NCBI GenBank assembly: GCA_041581055.1
Contig: JBFGCT010000032.1
Coordinates: forward strand, 1-28,463
Length of the DNA stretch: 28,463 nucleotides
DNA from: JBFGCT01 sp041581055
GTDB taxonomy: Bacteria > Actinomycetota > Acidimicrobiia > Acidimicrobiales > Ilumatobacteraceae
Direction of reading: 5' to 3'
Shown: in pieces, positions 18,491 to 26,301 of the stretch
Layout: the number at the start of each line of letters is the position of its first letter
Position numbering within the stretch: position 1 is the first letter of the stretch
The notes under the pieces: model-generated
The model's database searches: none
What the model was told of the DNA's origin: nothing
The model's input: only the letters and a program-made list of their open reading frames with translations
Position numbers and translations under genes: made by a program

Positions 18491-19567
18491 TCATCGCAGG
18501 CGTAGCGACACCTCGTTCGCCATCAGCCGGCCGGCGCGCGTGAGCGACAACCGTTCGGGATGCAGCGGGTGCGCCACGACGAGTCCGCCGAGCAGTTCCA
18601 GCGCCTCGGGCGCGAACGCGTCGGCCGGCACCCCGTCGCGGGTCCGGAGGACGAGTTGCAGGCCCTCGACGCGGCGCGCCTCCTCGTCCAGCGTCTCCGA
18701 CGCGGCGACCACCGACCGGCCGCGTTGGATCGAGTCGACATAGCGATCGGGCGTGCGGACGTTCCACCACCGGACGCCGTCCTGATGCGAGTGGGCCGCG
18801 CACCCGAAGCCCCGATAGTTCCCCTGCCGCCAATACAACGCGTTGTGCCGCGACTCGTGACCGGGGCGCGACCAGTTCGAGACCTCGTAGTTCGCGAGGC
18901 CGGCGGCGGACAACAACTCGTCGGCCAACTCGTACTTGTCGGCCTGGTCGTCGTCGTCGGGATGGCGGTCGGGCTCGGCGGCCAACGGGGTGCCGGGCTC
19001 GACCGTCAGGCCGTACGCGGACACGTGCGGCGGGTCGAGTTCGAGCGCCTCACGGACCGTCGCCTCCCAGTCGTCGACCGACTCTCCGGCCGCGCCGTAG
19101 ATCAGGTCGAGGTTGAACGAGGGCAGGCCGACGGCCCGGATCGCCCCGACGGCGCCGACGACGTTGGCCGGGTCGTGGGTTCGGCCGAGCGCGGCGAGCA
19201 CGTGCGGCGACATCGACTGCACGCCGACGCTGACCCGGTTGACGCCGGCCGCCACGTACTCCTCGAGCAGGCCGACGGCCACGTCGTCAGGGTTGCACTC
19301 GACGGTGACCTCGGCCCCGGGACGGACCGGGATCGCGGCGATCACCTCGGCCAGCGCCGCCGGCGCCACCAGGGTCGGCGTTCCGCCGCCGACGAACACG
19401 CTGTCGGCCGGCGGCAACCCGTCGGCGACGGCCGCGGCGACCTCGCAGCCGAGCGCGGCGAGATACGCGTCGATCAGGTGGTGGCGGTCGGTCCAGGTGG
19501 CAAACGCGCAGTAGTCGCATTTCGACGCGCAGAACGGGATGTGGACGTACGCCCCGAACGCCGTCAT
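18491..19567 (-). CDS. hemW: Radical SAM protein HemW (heme chaperone)
   Basis: HemW is a radical SAM, heme-binding protein related to HemN, the anaerobic coproporphyrinogen III dehydrogenase, and is thought to deliver heme. The 358-aa protein has the CxxxCxxC iron-sulfur motif at Cys13, Cys17, Cys20 (PFCASKCDYCAF), GGGTPT near 60, ECNPDD, RVSVGVQS, and a C-terminal HemN-C segment with NYEVSNWSRPG. HemN proper has a further Cys two residues after the third, which is Phe here, supporting HemW. ATG 19567 is 21 bp after the bldD-like gene, so the two probably share a transcript. The hemW-hrcA-dnaJ-rsmE neighbourhood is common in bacteria. Confidence 0.9.
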   Translation of the reverse strand: MTAFGAYVHIPFCASKCDYCAFATWTDRHHLIDAYLAALGCEVAAAVADGLPPADSVFVGGGTPTLVAPAALAEVIAAIPVRPGAEVTVECNPDDVAVGLLEEYVAAGVNRVSVGVQSMSPHVLAALGRTHDPANVVGAVGAIRAVGLPSFNLDLIYGAAGESVDDWEATVREALELDPPHVSAYGLTVEPGTPLAAEPDRHPDDDDQADKYELADELLSAAGLANYEVSNWSRPGHESRHNALYWRQGNYRGFGCAAHSHQDGVRWWNVRTPDRYVDSIQRGRSVVAASETLDEEARRVEGLQLVLRTRDGVPADAFAPEALELLGGLVVAHPLHPERLSLTRAGRLMANEVSLRLR

Positions 19568-19588
19568 GCGCGCTCCGCGCCGGGCGGG

Positions 19589-20098
19589 TCAGATCGGCTT
19601 GAAGAGCAGGTCGAGGGCGGCGAGCCGATCGCCCACCTGGTCGACCGGCACGTCGAGCATCGCCGCGATGGCGCGCGTGTCATCACCTCGAACCGTAATG
19701 ACCCGGCCGTTGAAATCCTGCCGCTGGACCTGGATCAGTCGGAGGTATCGGGCCAGCATCTCGAACGTGGAACCGCTGAGTTGGAGCAGTTTGGACACGT
19801 CGATCGCCAGTTTCTTGTTGACCGAGGACTCGGTCGCCGCGGCCTCCGATCCGGTGATCTCACGGGGCAGGAGTTGCTCGATCGGGACGTTGTAGAACTG
19901 GGCCAGGCGGTCGAGCCGCGGCACCGAGAGGGCGCGTTCGCCGCGTTCATAGGCGCCGAGCACCGACGCCTTAAACTCCTCGCGCGACTGCTTCTCGACC
20001 TCCTGCAACGACAATCGCTTCTGCTTGCGGATCACGCGCAGGCGTTCGCCGACCTGGCGGCTATACGCGGATGGAGCGACTTCGTCGAAAGAGACCAT
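19589..20098 (-). CDS. bldD: BldD-like XRE regulator with cyclic-di-GMP signature
   Basis: BldD is the actinobacterial developmental repressor whose dimerisation is driven by cyclic-di-GMP. The 169-aa protein has an XRE helix-turn-helix (residues 15-77; RVIRKQKRLSLQEVEKQS, then SVLGAYERGERALSV) and a C-terminal domain with R126-x-D128, eight residues, then R137-x-x-D140, which is exactly the RxD-x8-RxxD ligand signature of Streptomyces BldD. Other BldD-like segments are VPIEQLLP and LRLIQVQRQDFNG. ATG 20098 follows GGGAAG, and longer in-frame starts would run back into the promoter. hemW is 21 bp downstream. Orthology to BldD is my inference from these motifs. Confidence 0.87.
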   Translation of the reverse strand: MVSFDEVAPSAYSRQVGERLRVIRKQKRLSLQEVEKQSREEFKASVLGAYERGERALSVPRLDRLAQFYNVPIEQLLPREITGSEAAATESSVNKKLAIDVSKLLQLSGSTFEMLARYLRLIQVQRQDFNGRVITVRGDDTRAIAAMLDVPVDQVGDRLAALDLLFKPI

Positions 20099-20171
20099 GA
20101 GAACTTCCCGCCTCGCGTGTCGAGAGCTGCCGCTGAGAACTCCCGGCGACATCGTGAATGTGTTGGGTTGA

Positions 20172-20200
20172 ACAGTAGGACAAATCGGGGGAGAATCCAA
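20172..20200 (-). promoter_or_regulatory. Promoter of the bldD-hemW unit
   Basis: On the minus strand TTGGAT (20195-20200) and TACTGT (20172-20177) are 17 bp apart, a good primary-sigma promoter about 75 bp before the bldD start. It lies in the 105-bp gap after rsmE, so bldD is probably transcribed apart from hrcA-dnaJ-rsmE. Confidence 0.6.
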
Positions 20201-20203
20201 GGA

Positions 20204-20896
20204 TCAGTGACGCAGTGCCACGCAGAGTGTGGTACAAGCGATCGCTGCCGTCTCCGTCCTCAGAATTCCCGAACCGAGACCGACCGAATCGACCGCGAGC
20301 GACAACTCACGCTCGGTCCAACCACCCTCGGGTCCTATTGCCACAAAACCGTCCCGGTGCGTGAGGCTCCGGCCACCAGGTTCGGCGACGACCGCCGTCG
20401 GCAGCACGGCGGTCGACTCGACCGGCCCCTCGACGGTCAGCCGCCAGACCCGGCGGCTCTGGCGGCACGCCTCGTCGGCGATCCGCTGCAAACGGGCGAC
20501 GTGCTTGCCGGCCCGAGCGCCGTCCCACCGCACGACCGAGCGGTCGGCGTGTAGGAGCACGACCCGCTCGGCGCCGATCTCGGCGACCTTCTGCACGAGC
20601 ACGTCGACGCGCTCACGCTTCGGGATCGCGACGGCGATGGCGACCGGCGGAGCGCGCCGCTCCTCGTGTTCGAGCGGCCCGTCCGCCTCGAGGACCGCGT
20701 CTCCGGCGACGATGGTCGGCCGCCACCGGCCCCGTCCGTCGGTGACCGTCACCGACTCGCCGGCGCGCAGGCGGAGCACCCGCGACAGGTGGTGCGCGGT
20801 CGCGTCGTCGAGCACCAGCGGACCGCCGACTTCCAGGACCTCGGGCTCGACCAAGACGTGGGCGGCAGCCGCACGGCGTTGCGCAGCAGCGTCCAT
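20204..20896 (-). CDS. rsmE: 16S rRNA (uracil-1498-N3) methyltransferase
   Basis: RsmE methylates U1498 of 16S rRNA in the 30S subunit using S-adenosylmethionine. The 230-aa protein has an N-terminal PUA-like beta domain (about 10-75, HHLSRVLRLRAGE) and a SPOUT methyltransferase domain with the knot motifs AIGPEGGWTERE and GSGILRTETA, close to the C-terminus. It starts 2 bp after the dnaJ stop, so the two are cotranscribed and probably coupled. The hrcA-dnaJ-rsmE order is widespread. Confidence 0.93.
   Translation of the reverse strand: MDAAAQRRAAAAHVLVEPEVLEVGGPLVLDDATAHHLSRVLRLRAGESVTVTDGRGRWRPTIVAGDAVLEADGPLEHEERRAPPVAIAVAIPKRERVDVLVQKVAEIGAERVVLLHADRSVVRWDGARAGKHVARLQRIADEACRQSRRVWRLTVEGPVESTAVLPTAVVAEPGGRSLTHRDGFVAIGPEGGWTERELSLAVDSVGLGSGILRTETAAIACTTLCVALRH
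20207..20221. promoter_or_regulatory. BldD-box-like sequence upstream of bldD
   Basis: GTGACGCAGTGCCAC fits the published BldD operator pattern nTnACnC(A/T)GnGTnAn at all fixed positions except one (C for T). It is a partial dyad and sits 6 bp upstream of the -35 element. It overlaps the last codons of rsmE, so coding constraint could produce the match by chance. BldD autoregulates in Streptomyces. Confidence 0.4.
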
Positions 20897-20898
20897 CG

Positions 20899-22026
20899 TC
20901 AGGAGAACGCTGACTTGATTCGGGAGAACAGCCCTTCCTTGCCGTTGCCGACGATCTCCCCCCGGCCGGCGGCGTACTCGGTGAGCAGTTCGACCTCCGC
21001 CTCGGTCAGCTTGGTGGGGATGTCGACGCGCACCCTGGCGCGCAGATCGCCGCGCCCGCGGCCGTGCAATCGCGGGACGCCCCGCTGGCGCAGCACGAAC
21101 TCACGTCCTGGCTGGGTGCCGGGTGGGATCACGAGATCCTCGGCGCCGTCGAGGGTCTCGAGCTCGAGCGAGGTGCCGAGCGCGGCCTGGGCGATCGAGA
21201 TCGGCACCTCGGTCACCAGATCGACGTCCTCGCGGACGAAGCGCTCGTGCGGCGCGACCCGCAGGTGCACGTACAGGTCGCCCGCGCCGCCACCCCGCGG
21301 GCCGGCGGCGCCGCGGCCGCTCAGGCGCAGGGTCGACCCGGTGTCGACGCCGGCCGGGACGTCGACCTCGTACGTCTTGTCGATCGTCACACGACCCTCC
21401 CCACGGCAGTTCGCGCACGGCGTCGCGATCACCTCGCCGAGGCCGCCGCAGCGCGCGCACGGGCTGGCGGTCACCATCTGGCCGAGCAGGCTCTGCCGCA
21501 CGCGTTGGACCTGGCCGCTGCCTCGGCAGTCGCTACAGGTGACCGGCTTGGTCCCCCCGCCGGCCCCGCTGCCGCCGCATTCGTCACAGCGGACCGGCAA
21601 CTTGAGCGTCACGCTGACCTGGTCGCCGAAGACGGCCTCCTCGAACGTCAGGTCGGCGATGACCTCGAGATCTTGCCCCCGCGGCGGCCCGGCCGGGCCC
21701 CGCTGTCGACCGCCGAACGGGTTGCCGCCGCTGCCGCCGAAGAACGCGTCGAAGATGTCGCCCAGCCCGCCACCGAAGATGTCCTCGGGGTTCGGGCCTG
21801 GGCCGCCGCGGACGCCGGCCTCGCCGTGCCGGTCGTATCGGACCCGCTGCTCGTCGTCGGAGAGCACGGCGTACGCCCGCGAGACCTCCTTGAATTGCTC
21901 CGCGGCGTGCTCGTCGCCGGCGTTGGCGTCGGGGTGCAGCTCGCGGGCGCGCCGGCGGTACGCCTTCTTGATCTCCTCGGCGGAAGCCGTCCGGGAGACA
22001 CCGAGGAGTTCGTAGAAGTCAGCCAT
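20899..22026 (-). CDS. dnaJ: Chaperone DnaJ
   Basis: DnaJ delivers unfolded clients to DnaK and stimulates its ATPase. The 375-aa protein has a J domain (1-70) with the HPD tripeptide in ARELHPDANAG, a Gly/Phe-rich segment (about 75-105, DIFGGGLGDIFDAFFGG), a zinc domain with four CxxCxGxG-type repeats (CDECGGSG, CSDCRGSG, CARCGGLG, CANCRGEG) and the C-terminal substrate-binding domain. It is the type I (DnaJ1/DnaJ2) architecture. The gene follows hrcA by 37 bp, so this is the HrcA-linked copy; no dnaK or grpE is nearby. Confidence 0.96.
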   Translation of the reverse strand: MADFYELLGVSRTASAEEIKKAYRRRARELHPDANAGDEHAAEQFKEVSRAYAVLSDDEQRVRYDRHGEAGVRGGPGPNPEDIFGGGLGDIFDAFFGGSGGNPFGGRQRGPAGPPRGQDLEVIADLTFEEAVFGDQVSVTLKLPVRCDECGGSGAGGGTKPVTCSDCRGSGQVQRVRQSLLGQMVTASPCARCGGLGEVIATPCANCRGEGRVTIDKTYEVDVPAGVDTGSTLRLSGRGAAGPRGGGAGDLYVHLRVAPHERFVREDVDLVTEVPISIAQAALGTSLELETLDGAEDLVIPPGTQPGREFVLRQRGVPRLHGRGRGDLRARVRVDIPTKLTEAEVELLTEYAAGRGEIVGNGKEGLFSRIKSAFS

Positions 22027-22063
22027 TTCGCAGTACAGGATGCCCGCGAATCGACCGCGCGAC

Positions 22064-23056
22064 TCAGCCCTCTTCGATTCGTTGTCCGAGCTGCTCGCTC
22101 ACGACCTCGACGGTGGCCAGGGCCTGCGGGTAGTTCATCCGGGTCGGACCGAGCACGCCGACCGATCCGAGATGCTCGCCATCGACGACGACCGGGGCGA
22201 CGACGACCGAGCACGCGGACAGCGGCTCGACGCCGTGCTCGACGCCGATCGCGACCGACATCCCGCGGTTCACGATGTCGCTGACGAGCGACACGACGAT
22301 GAACTGTTGTTCGAGGGTCTGCAACACGGAGCGGACGATCTCGACGGCGTCGAACGCGTTGGCCACCTCGGCGGCGCCGCCGGTGTAGACGTGATCGTCG
22401 GTGGCCAGCGTCCCAAGCGCTTCGAGCACCTCCGTGCAGAGTGAGTCGACCGCGGGGTCGCCGGTCGGCGCCGGCGTCACGCTCCCGAGCACATGGCCGT
22501 CCAACGTCGCCGACAGATGGGCGCCGGCGGCGGCCAATCGAAGCTCGCCGTCGTCGTCACCGAGTTCGATCTGCACGTTCTCGACCGTGCCGTTGGCGAA
22601 CACGACGACGACCGTGGCCACGGCGCGCGACAGCGCGACGAGCTGGACCTGGCGGACGGGCACCGCCTCGGAACGCGGGCCGACGACGACCGACGCGTTG
22701 TGCGTGACGTCGGCGAGGAGGTTCGACGTCTGGTGCAACAACTCCTCGAGGCGGCCGTGGGCGGCCGAGAAGAAGTCGCCGACCTGGCGGGCGGCGACGT
22801 CGTCGAGGCGTCCGGGACGGGCGAGATGGTCGACGAAATACCGGTACCCCTTGTCGGTCGGGATCCGTCCGGCCGACGTGTGCGGCTGGATCAGAAAGCC
22901 GTCTTGTTCGAGTTGGGCCATCTCGTTACGGACGGTCGCCGACGACACGCCGATGTCCGGCGCCGTCGCGACATGGCTCGACCCGACCGGCTGCGCGGTG
23001 GCGATGTACTCCTGTACCACGGCGGCCAGGATGGCGGTCTTGCGGTCGTCGAGCAT
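22064..23056 (-). CDS. hrcA: Heat-inducible transcription repressor HrcA
   Basis: HrcA represses heat-shock operons by binding the CIRCE element and needs GroEL to stay active. The 330-aa protein has the N-terminal winged helix (about 1-75; LDDRKTAILAAVVQEYI, GVSSATVRNEMAQLEQDGFL) followed by the conserved QPHTSAGRIPTDKGYRYFVD, a GAF-like middle region and the C-terminal VLGPTRMNYPQALATVE. I chose ATG 23056 because HrcA proteins begin at MLDDRK; a TTG 27 nt upstream is in frame. AGGA lies 11 nt before the ATG. It is the first gene of the hrcA-dnaJ-rsmE unit, 42 bp after photolyase, with a CIRCE-geometry inverted repeat in that gap. Confidence 0.95.
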   Translation of the reverse strand: MLDDRKTAILAAVVQEYIATAQPVGSSHVATAPDIGVSSATVRNEMAQLEQDGFLIQPHTSAGRIPTDKGYRYFVDHLARPGRLDDVAARQVGDFFSAAHGRLEELLHQTSNLLADVTHNASVVVGPRSEAVPVRQVQLVALSRAVATVVVVFANGTVENVQIELGDDDGELRLAAAGAHLSATLDGHVLGSVTPAPTGDPAVDSLCTEVLEALGTLATDDHVYTGGAAEVANAFDAVEIVRSVLQTLEQQFIVVSLVSDIVNRGMSVAIGVEHGVEPLSACSVVVAPVVVDGEHLGSVGVLGPTRMNYPQALATVEVVSEQLGQRIEEG

Positions 23057-23057
23057 C

Positions 23058-23082
23058 TGGCGGTCAATCCTACCGACCGCCA
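23058..23082. promoter_or_regulatory. CIRCE-geometry inverted repeat before hrcA
   Basis: TGGCGGTC, nine bases, GACCGCCA: perfect 8-bp arms with exactly the 9-bp spacing of CIRCE, ending one base before the hrcA ATG. The classical arms are TTAGCACTC/GAGTGCTAA. Here the AC pair of the left arm is GG and the GT pair of the right arm is CC, while the rest is kept in the GC-shifted form CTGGC..TC. It is a candidate lineage-specific HrcA operator. Confidence 0.55.
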
Positions 23083-23098
23083 ATGGCGCGGGCGGCGG

Positions 23099-24424
23099 TC
23101 AGCCCTTGACCGCGTCCAGACGCCGCAACGCCTCGAGCCGTTCGGCGGCGTGGTCGAGCATCGGTTCGACCGGGTCGGGCGCCCAACGGGTGACGTACTC
23201 GCCGCTCGGGTCGTAGCGCTCCCGCTGCGTCGACGGGTTGAACACGCGGAAGTACGGCGCGGCGTCCGAGCCCGTCCCCGCCGCCCACTGCCAGCCATGG
23301 TTGTTCGAGGCGAGATCCCCGTCGACGAGATGGTCCATGAACCAGCGGGCCCCCCACTGCCACGGCAGGTGGAGATCCTTGACGAGGAAGCTGGCGGTGA
23401 CCATGCGGACGCGGTTGTGCATCCAGCCGGTCGCCGCGAGCTGGCGCATCCCCGCGTCGACCAGACCGAAGCCGGTCGTCCCGGCCGCCCAGCGGTCGAA
23501 GCGCCGGCGGGCCGCGGCGCCGGTGTCGACGGGCATCGCGTCCATCCGGCGGTTGAGGTTCTGCCAGGCGGTACGCGGCTGCTCGGACAGGATGTCGGCG
23601 TAGAACTCGCGCCAGGCGAGCTCGGCGGAGAACACCGTGTGCGCCCGCGAGCCGGCGCCCGACGCGTCGAGTGCGGCGAGCAGTTGGCGCGGGTGGATCG
23701 TGCCCCACTTGAGGTGTGGGGAAAGCCGGCTCGTGCCGTCGAGCGCCGGCACGTCACGCTGCTCGTCGTACTCATCGAGCGCCCCTGACAGGAAGTCGGA
23801 CCAGCGGTCGTGCGCCGCGGCCTCACCCGCCGGGGGAAGGTCGCAGCCCGGATCGGGGCGCGGGCCGAGCGAGTCGGACGAGACGGCGTCGCCGGCCCAT
23901 CCGACGTCGCCCTCGAGCGGCGCGTCGAGGGGGTCGTCCCAACCGACCGACCGCCAGACCTTGGAGAACGGGGTGAACACCGCGTACGGCGTTCCGTCGG
24001 CCTTTCGCACGCCGCCGGGGTCGACGGCGTAGGGCGACCCGACGCCGCGCAGGCGGCGCCCGTCGGCCCGCAACCGGTCTGCGACGGCGGCATCGCGGCG
24101 GCGTCCGTACGGCCCGTAGTCACGGCTGACGTACACCGCTTCCGCGCCGGACTCCTCGGCGAGCTTCGGGATCTCGACCGCCGGGTCGCCGCGCCGGATC
24201 ACCAGCCCCGCGCCCGATTGGGCGCGGATCGACCCGTCGAGCGCGACGAGGGTGTCGTGGAGAAACGCCCGGCGGGCGGGCCCCGCCTCGCCGAACACCG
24301 GGTCGATCACGAACACCGGGACGACGTCGCGGTGATCGGCTGCCGCCGTGGCGAGGGCCGGGTGGTCGGCGAGGCGCAGATCCCGGCGGAACCAGACGAT
24401 GGCGCGTGGCGCGTTCACGGTCAC
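23099..24424 (-). CDS. phr: Deoxyribodipyrimidine photolyase (class I cryptochrome/photolyase family)
   Basis: Photolyase uses blue light and reduced FAD to split pyrimidine dimers in DNA. The 441-aa protein has the N-terminal antenna domain (IVWFRRDLRLADHPAL, VSRDYGPYGRRRD) and the FAD domain with TSRLSPHLKWGTIHPRQL, LAWREFYADIL, GFGLVDAGMRQLAATGWMHN, the run ASFLVKDLHLPWQWGARWF, DGDLASNNHGWQW and FRVFNPSTQ. These fit class I CPD photolyase. The start is uncertain: GTG 24424 or the GTG two codons on, with no clear ribosome-binding site. Upstream in-frame sequence does not resemble the family. The gene is 42 bp upstream of hrcA and divergent from a lipoprotein gene. Confidence 0.92.
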   Translation of the reverse strand: MTVNAPRAIVWFRRDLRLADHPALATAAADHRDVVPVFVIDPVFGEAGPARRAFLHDTLVALDGSIRAQSGAGLVIRRGDPAVEIPKLAEESGAEAVYVSRDYGPYGRRRDAAVADRLRADGRRLRGVGSPYAVDPGGVRKADGTPYAVFTPFSKVWRSVGWDDPLDAPLEGDVGWAGDAVSSDSLGPRPDPGCDLPPAGEAAAHDRWSDFLSGALDEYDEQRDVPALDGTSRLSPHLKWGTIHPRQLLAALDASGAGSRAHTVFSAELAWREFYADILSEQPRTAWQNLNRRMDAMPVDTGAAARRRFDRWAAGTTGFGLVDAGMRQLAATGWMHNRVRMVTASFLVKDLHLPWQWGARWFMDHLVDGDLASNNHGWQWAAGTGSDAAPYFRVFNPSTQRERYDPSGEYVTRWAPDPVEPMLDHAAERLEALRRLDAVKG

Positions 24425-24581
24425 GTTGTAGCCGGTCGCGCCGCGTTGTGCACCGCCGGACACGCGGTCGGCATCCCCCGAGGTCCGCCCGAAATTACGC
24501 GACGAGGTTGCGCCTGCCGCAATGTCTCGCGAACAGAACGGTGACCGTGCGGTTCCCGTCGCCGACTGGCAGGATGTCTCG

Positions 24582-25250
24582 ATGTCCCGGACGCCACGTC
24601 GACGCCTCCCGGTCGGGCTCGCCGCGCTGACGGCCGCCATCCTGCTCAGCGCGTGCGGGAGCGACGCCCCGCGCTCGCAGACGCCACAGATCGTGATCGA
24701 CGACGGGTCACCTCTGGCGGACCTACTGCTCACCGTCGACGACGTCGCCCCGATCTCGGGGTTCGACGGGGTGGAGCGTCGCGAGCTCGACGAGCTTTCG
24801 TTGTTCGAGAATCCTGACCCGCGTGGACCCTGCGGAACCCCGGTCACGCCGCCGTCGTTCCAGCCGGCGGCCGGGCGGGCATTGAGCGGCGCCACGATCA
24901 ACCTGATCCAGGTCATCGCACCGGCCACTCCAGCCGACCGCGACTACCTCGAGGCGCTGATCGCCGACCAGGGCCCGCCGTGCGACGGTTACACCTCGAC
25001 GACGAACACCGGCGCGACACAGACCGTCAGCGACATCACGGTCTACGCGGCGACCGGCGAGGGTGTGCTCGGCGTCGCGTGGACCAATCTCGTGGAGGTC
25101 GAGGGCGACTTCCTGTACGCCGGCCTCGTCGCGCTCGAGGCGGCCGACGCGATCACGTTCGTACAGGTGCACGGCGCGTCGCCGATCCCGCACGAGGGGA
25201 TGGAGCTGCTCGCCGAGCGGGCGATCTTCCGGCTGCACGGGCAGGGTTAG
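24582..25250 (+). CDS. Putative lipoprotein of unknown function
   Basis: The 222-aa protein has an Arg-rich N-terminus, a hydrophobic stretch and the lipobox LLSAC with the lipidated Cys at about residue 27, so it should be anchored to the outer face of the membrane. I chose ATG 24582, preceded by AGGA at 8 nt; the frame stays open upstream but would bury the signal peptide. The mature part has a start LADLLLTVDDVAPISGF and two later cysteines (GPCGTP, PPCDGY) that could form a disulfide. That layout loosely recalls the sensor domain of mycobacterial PknH and related lipoproteins, but I cannot confirm it. It is convergent with the next lipoprotein gene, 12 bp apart. Confidence 0.8.
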   Translation: MSRTPRRRLPVGLAALTAAILLSACGSDAPRSQTPQIVIDDGSPLADLLLTVDDVAPISGFDGVERRELDELSLFENPDPRGPCGTPVTPPSFQPAAGRALSGATINLIQVIAPATPADRDYLEALIADQGPPCDGYTSTTNTGATQTVSDITVYAATGEGVLGVAWTNLVEVEGDFLYAGLVALEAADAITFVQVHGASPIPHEGMELLAERAIFRLHGQG

Positions 25251-25262
25251 CGGCCGGGCGCG

Positions 25263-26150
25263 CTATCGGCCGACGTCGCCGCAGGTCGACTCGCCGGAGA
25301 GATCGACGAACTGAAGGGTCTGGGCGTCGCCGGGCAGCCCGCTCACGTCGACCCGGATCTCGACGCTGTGCGTCGCCGAGCCGACCACCTCGCACATGTA
25401 CTCGTTGACCACGGTCCACTCCTGAGCGGTCCCGTCGGCGCCGAACCCGCTGACCGTCTCGGTCGCGCTCGACCCCTGCTCTGACGCCGCGCCAGCCGTG
25501 CCCCACCGCGCCTGGAGGTCGATGCTCGGCCACGACTCGAACGAGTTGCGCTCCGCGCCCGCCACGAGCGCCGCCTCGAAGGAATCGCCGGGTTCCAGAT
25601 CGGCGACCTGGGCCGGCTGGAGGTCGAAGGTGACGCCGCCGTCGACGAGCACCAGCGTGCCGAACTGGTCGATTGCGGCGAGGTGCTCGATCTCGCCCCC
25701 GCCGGTGTCGGCGAGAGCCGTGCGCCCTTCGATCTCCGCGCGCACGCCGCCGTCGGACACGATCATCGCGAGCACGAGCGGCAGCCCGGTCGAGTTGCCC
25801 GTTTCCGGCGCCGCGATCCGGAACATGACGCGCAGCGGCTCGGGGAACCTGAGGCCGTCCGGCCGAAGGCGATAGGCGGCGCCGATCGGCGTCGCGCCGT
25901 CGAGTCCGACGACGGTGGCGGGGTCGACCGTGTCGATGCCGAGGTCGGTCCCCTGGCGCACCACGCCGGCCGGCACCTCGAGGCTCACGACGCCGTCCGC
26001 GCTCGCGAGGACGACCGGCTCGACGATCGGCGGCGGCAGGTTCGTGCCGGTGGCCGGCTCGGTCGACGTCGTTGCCCCGTCCGACGAGCAGGCCGCGAGG
26101 GCGAGCAGGCAGGCCAGCCCGAGGCGCACGCTCCCCTGTGATTTCGTCAT
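25263..26150 (-). CDS. Putative lipoprotein with ZU5-like segment
   Basis: The 295-aa protein begins with a signal peptide ending in LALAAC, so Cys about 21 should be lipidated, followed by a Ser/Thr/Pro-rich linker. Residues 50-115 (SLEVPAGVVRQGTDLGI, then YRLRPDGLRFPEPLRVMFRI) have the spacing of a ZU5-type beta-sandwich domain. The rest is beta-rich, with two C-terminal cysteines (MCEVV, STCGD). ATG 26150 is preceded by GGAGG at 11 nt; an earlier in-frame start would lengthen the N-terminus before the signal peptide. It lies 151 bp downstream of the MFS exporter on the same strand. Its function is unknown and surface binding is only a guess. Confidence 0.78.
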   Translation of the reverse strand: MTKSQGSVRLGLACLLALAACSSDGATTSTEPATGTNLPPPIVEPVVLASADGVVSLEVPAGVVRQGTDLGIDTVDPATVVGLDGATPIGAAYRLRPDGLRFPEPLRVMFRIAAPETGNSTGLPLVLAMIVSDGGVRAEIEGRTALADTGGGEIEHLAAIDQFGTLVLVDGGVTFDLQPAQVADLEPGDSFEAALVAGAERNSFESWPSIDLQARWGTAGAASEQGSSATETVSGFGADGTAQEWTVVNEYMCEVVGSATHSVEIRVDVSGLPGDAQTLQFVDLSGESTCGDVGR

Positions 26151-26274
26151 CTGTCTGGCCGCCTCCGGCGCGAGTCGTGAGCGCGCGGAACGTACCACTT
26201 CGACCCCCGGTTGGCTCGGTCACCCCGGGCCGCGCGGGACAACGAACGCGGCCGAACGACCGGAACCGGCCGTC

Positions 26275-26296
26275 GCCCGGTGGTCCTCGACCGGGC
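26275..26296 (-). terminator. Stem-loop after the MFS gene
   Basis: GCCCGGT (26275-26281) pairs perfectly with ACCGGGC (26290-26296) around an 8-nt loop, just beyond the MFS stop codon at 26302. No T tract follows on the minus strand, so it is a weak or Rho-assisted terminator candidate. Confidence 0.35.
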
Positions 26297-26301
26297 GCGG
26301 C

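Noticed and set aside
23057..23083. TTG at 23083 as the hrcA start
   Set aside because: It would place the inverted repeat inside the coding region and add nine residues not seen in the family. It cannot be excluded entirely.
24425..24928. N-terminal extension of photolyase to 609 aa
   Set aside because: The extension is low-complexity, overlaps the divergent lipoprotein gene, and photolyases start at the WFRRDLR segment.
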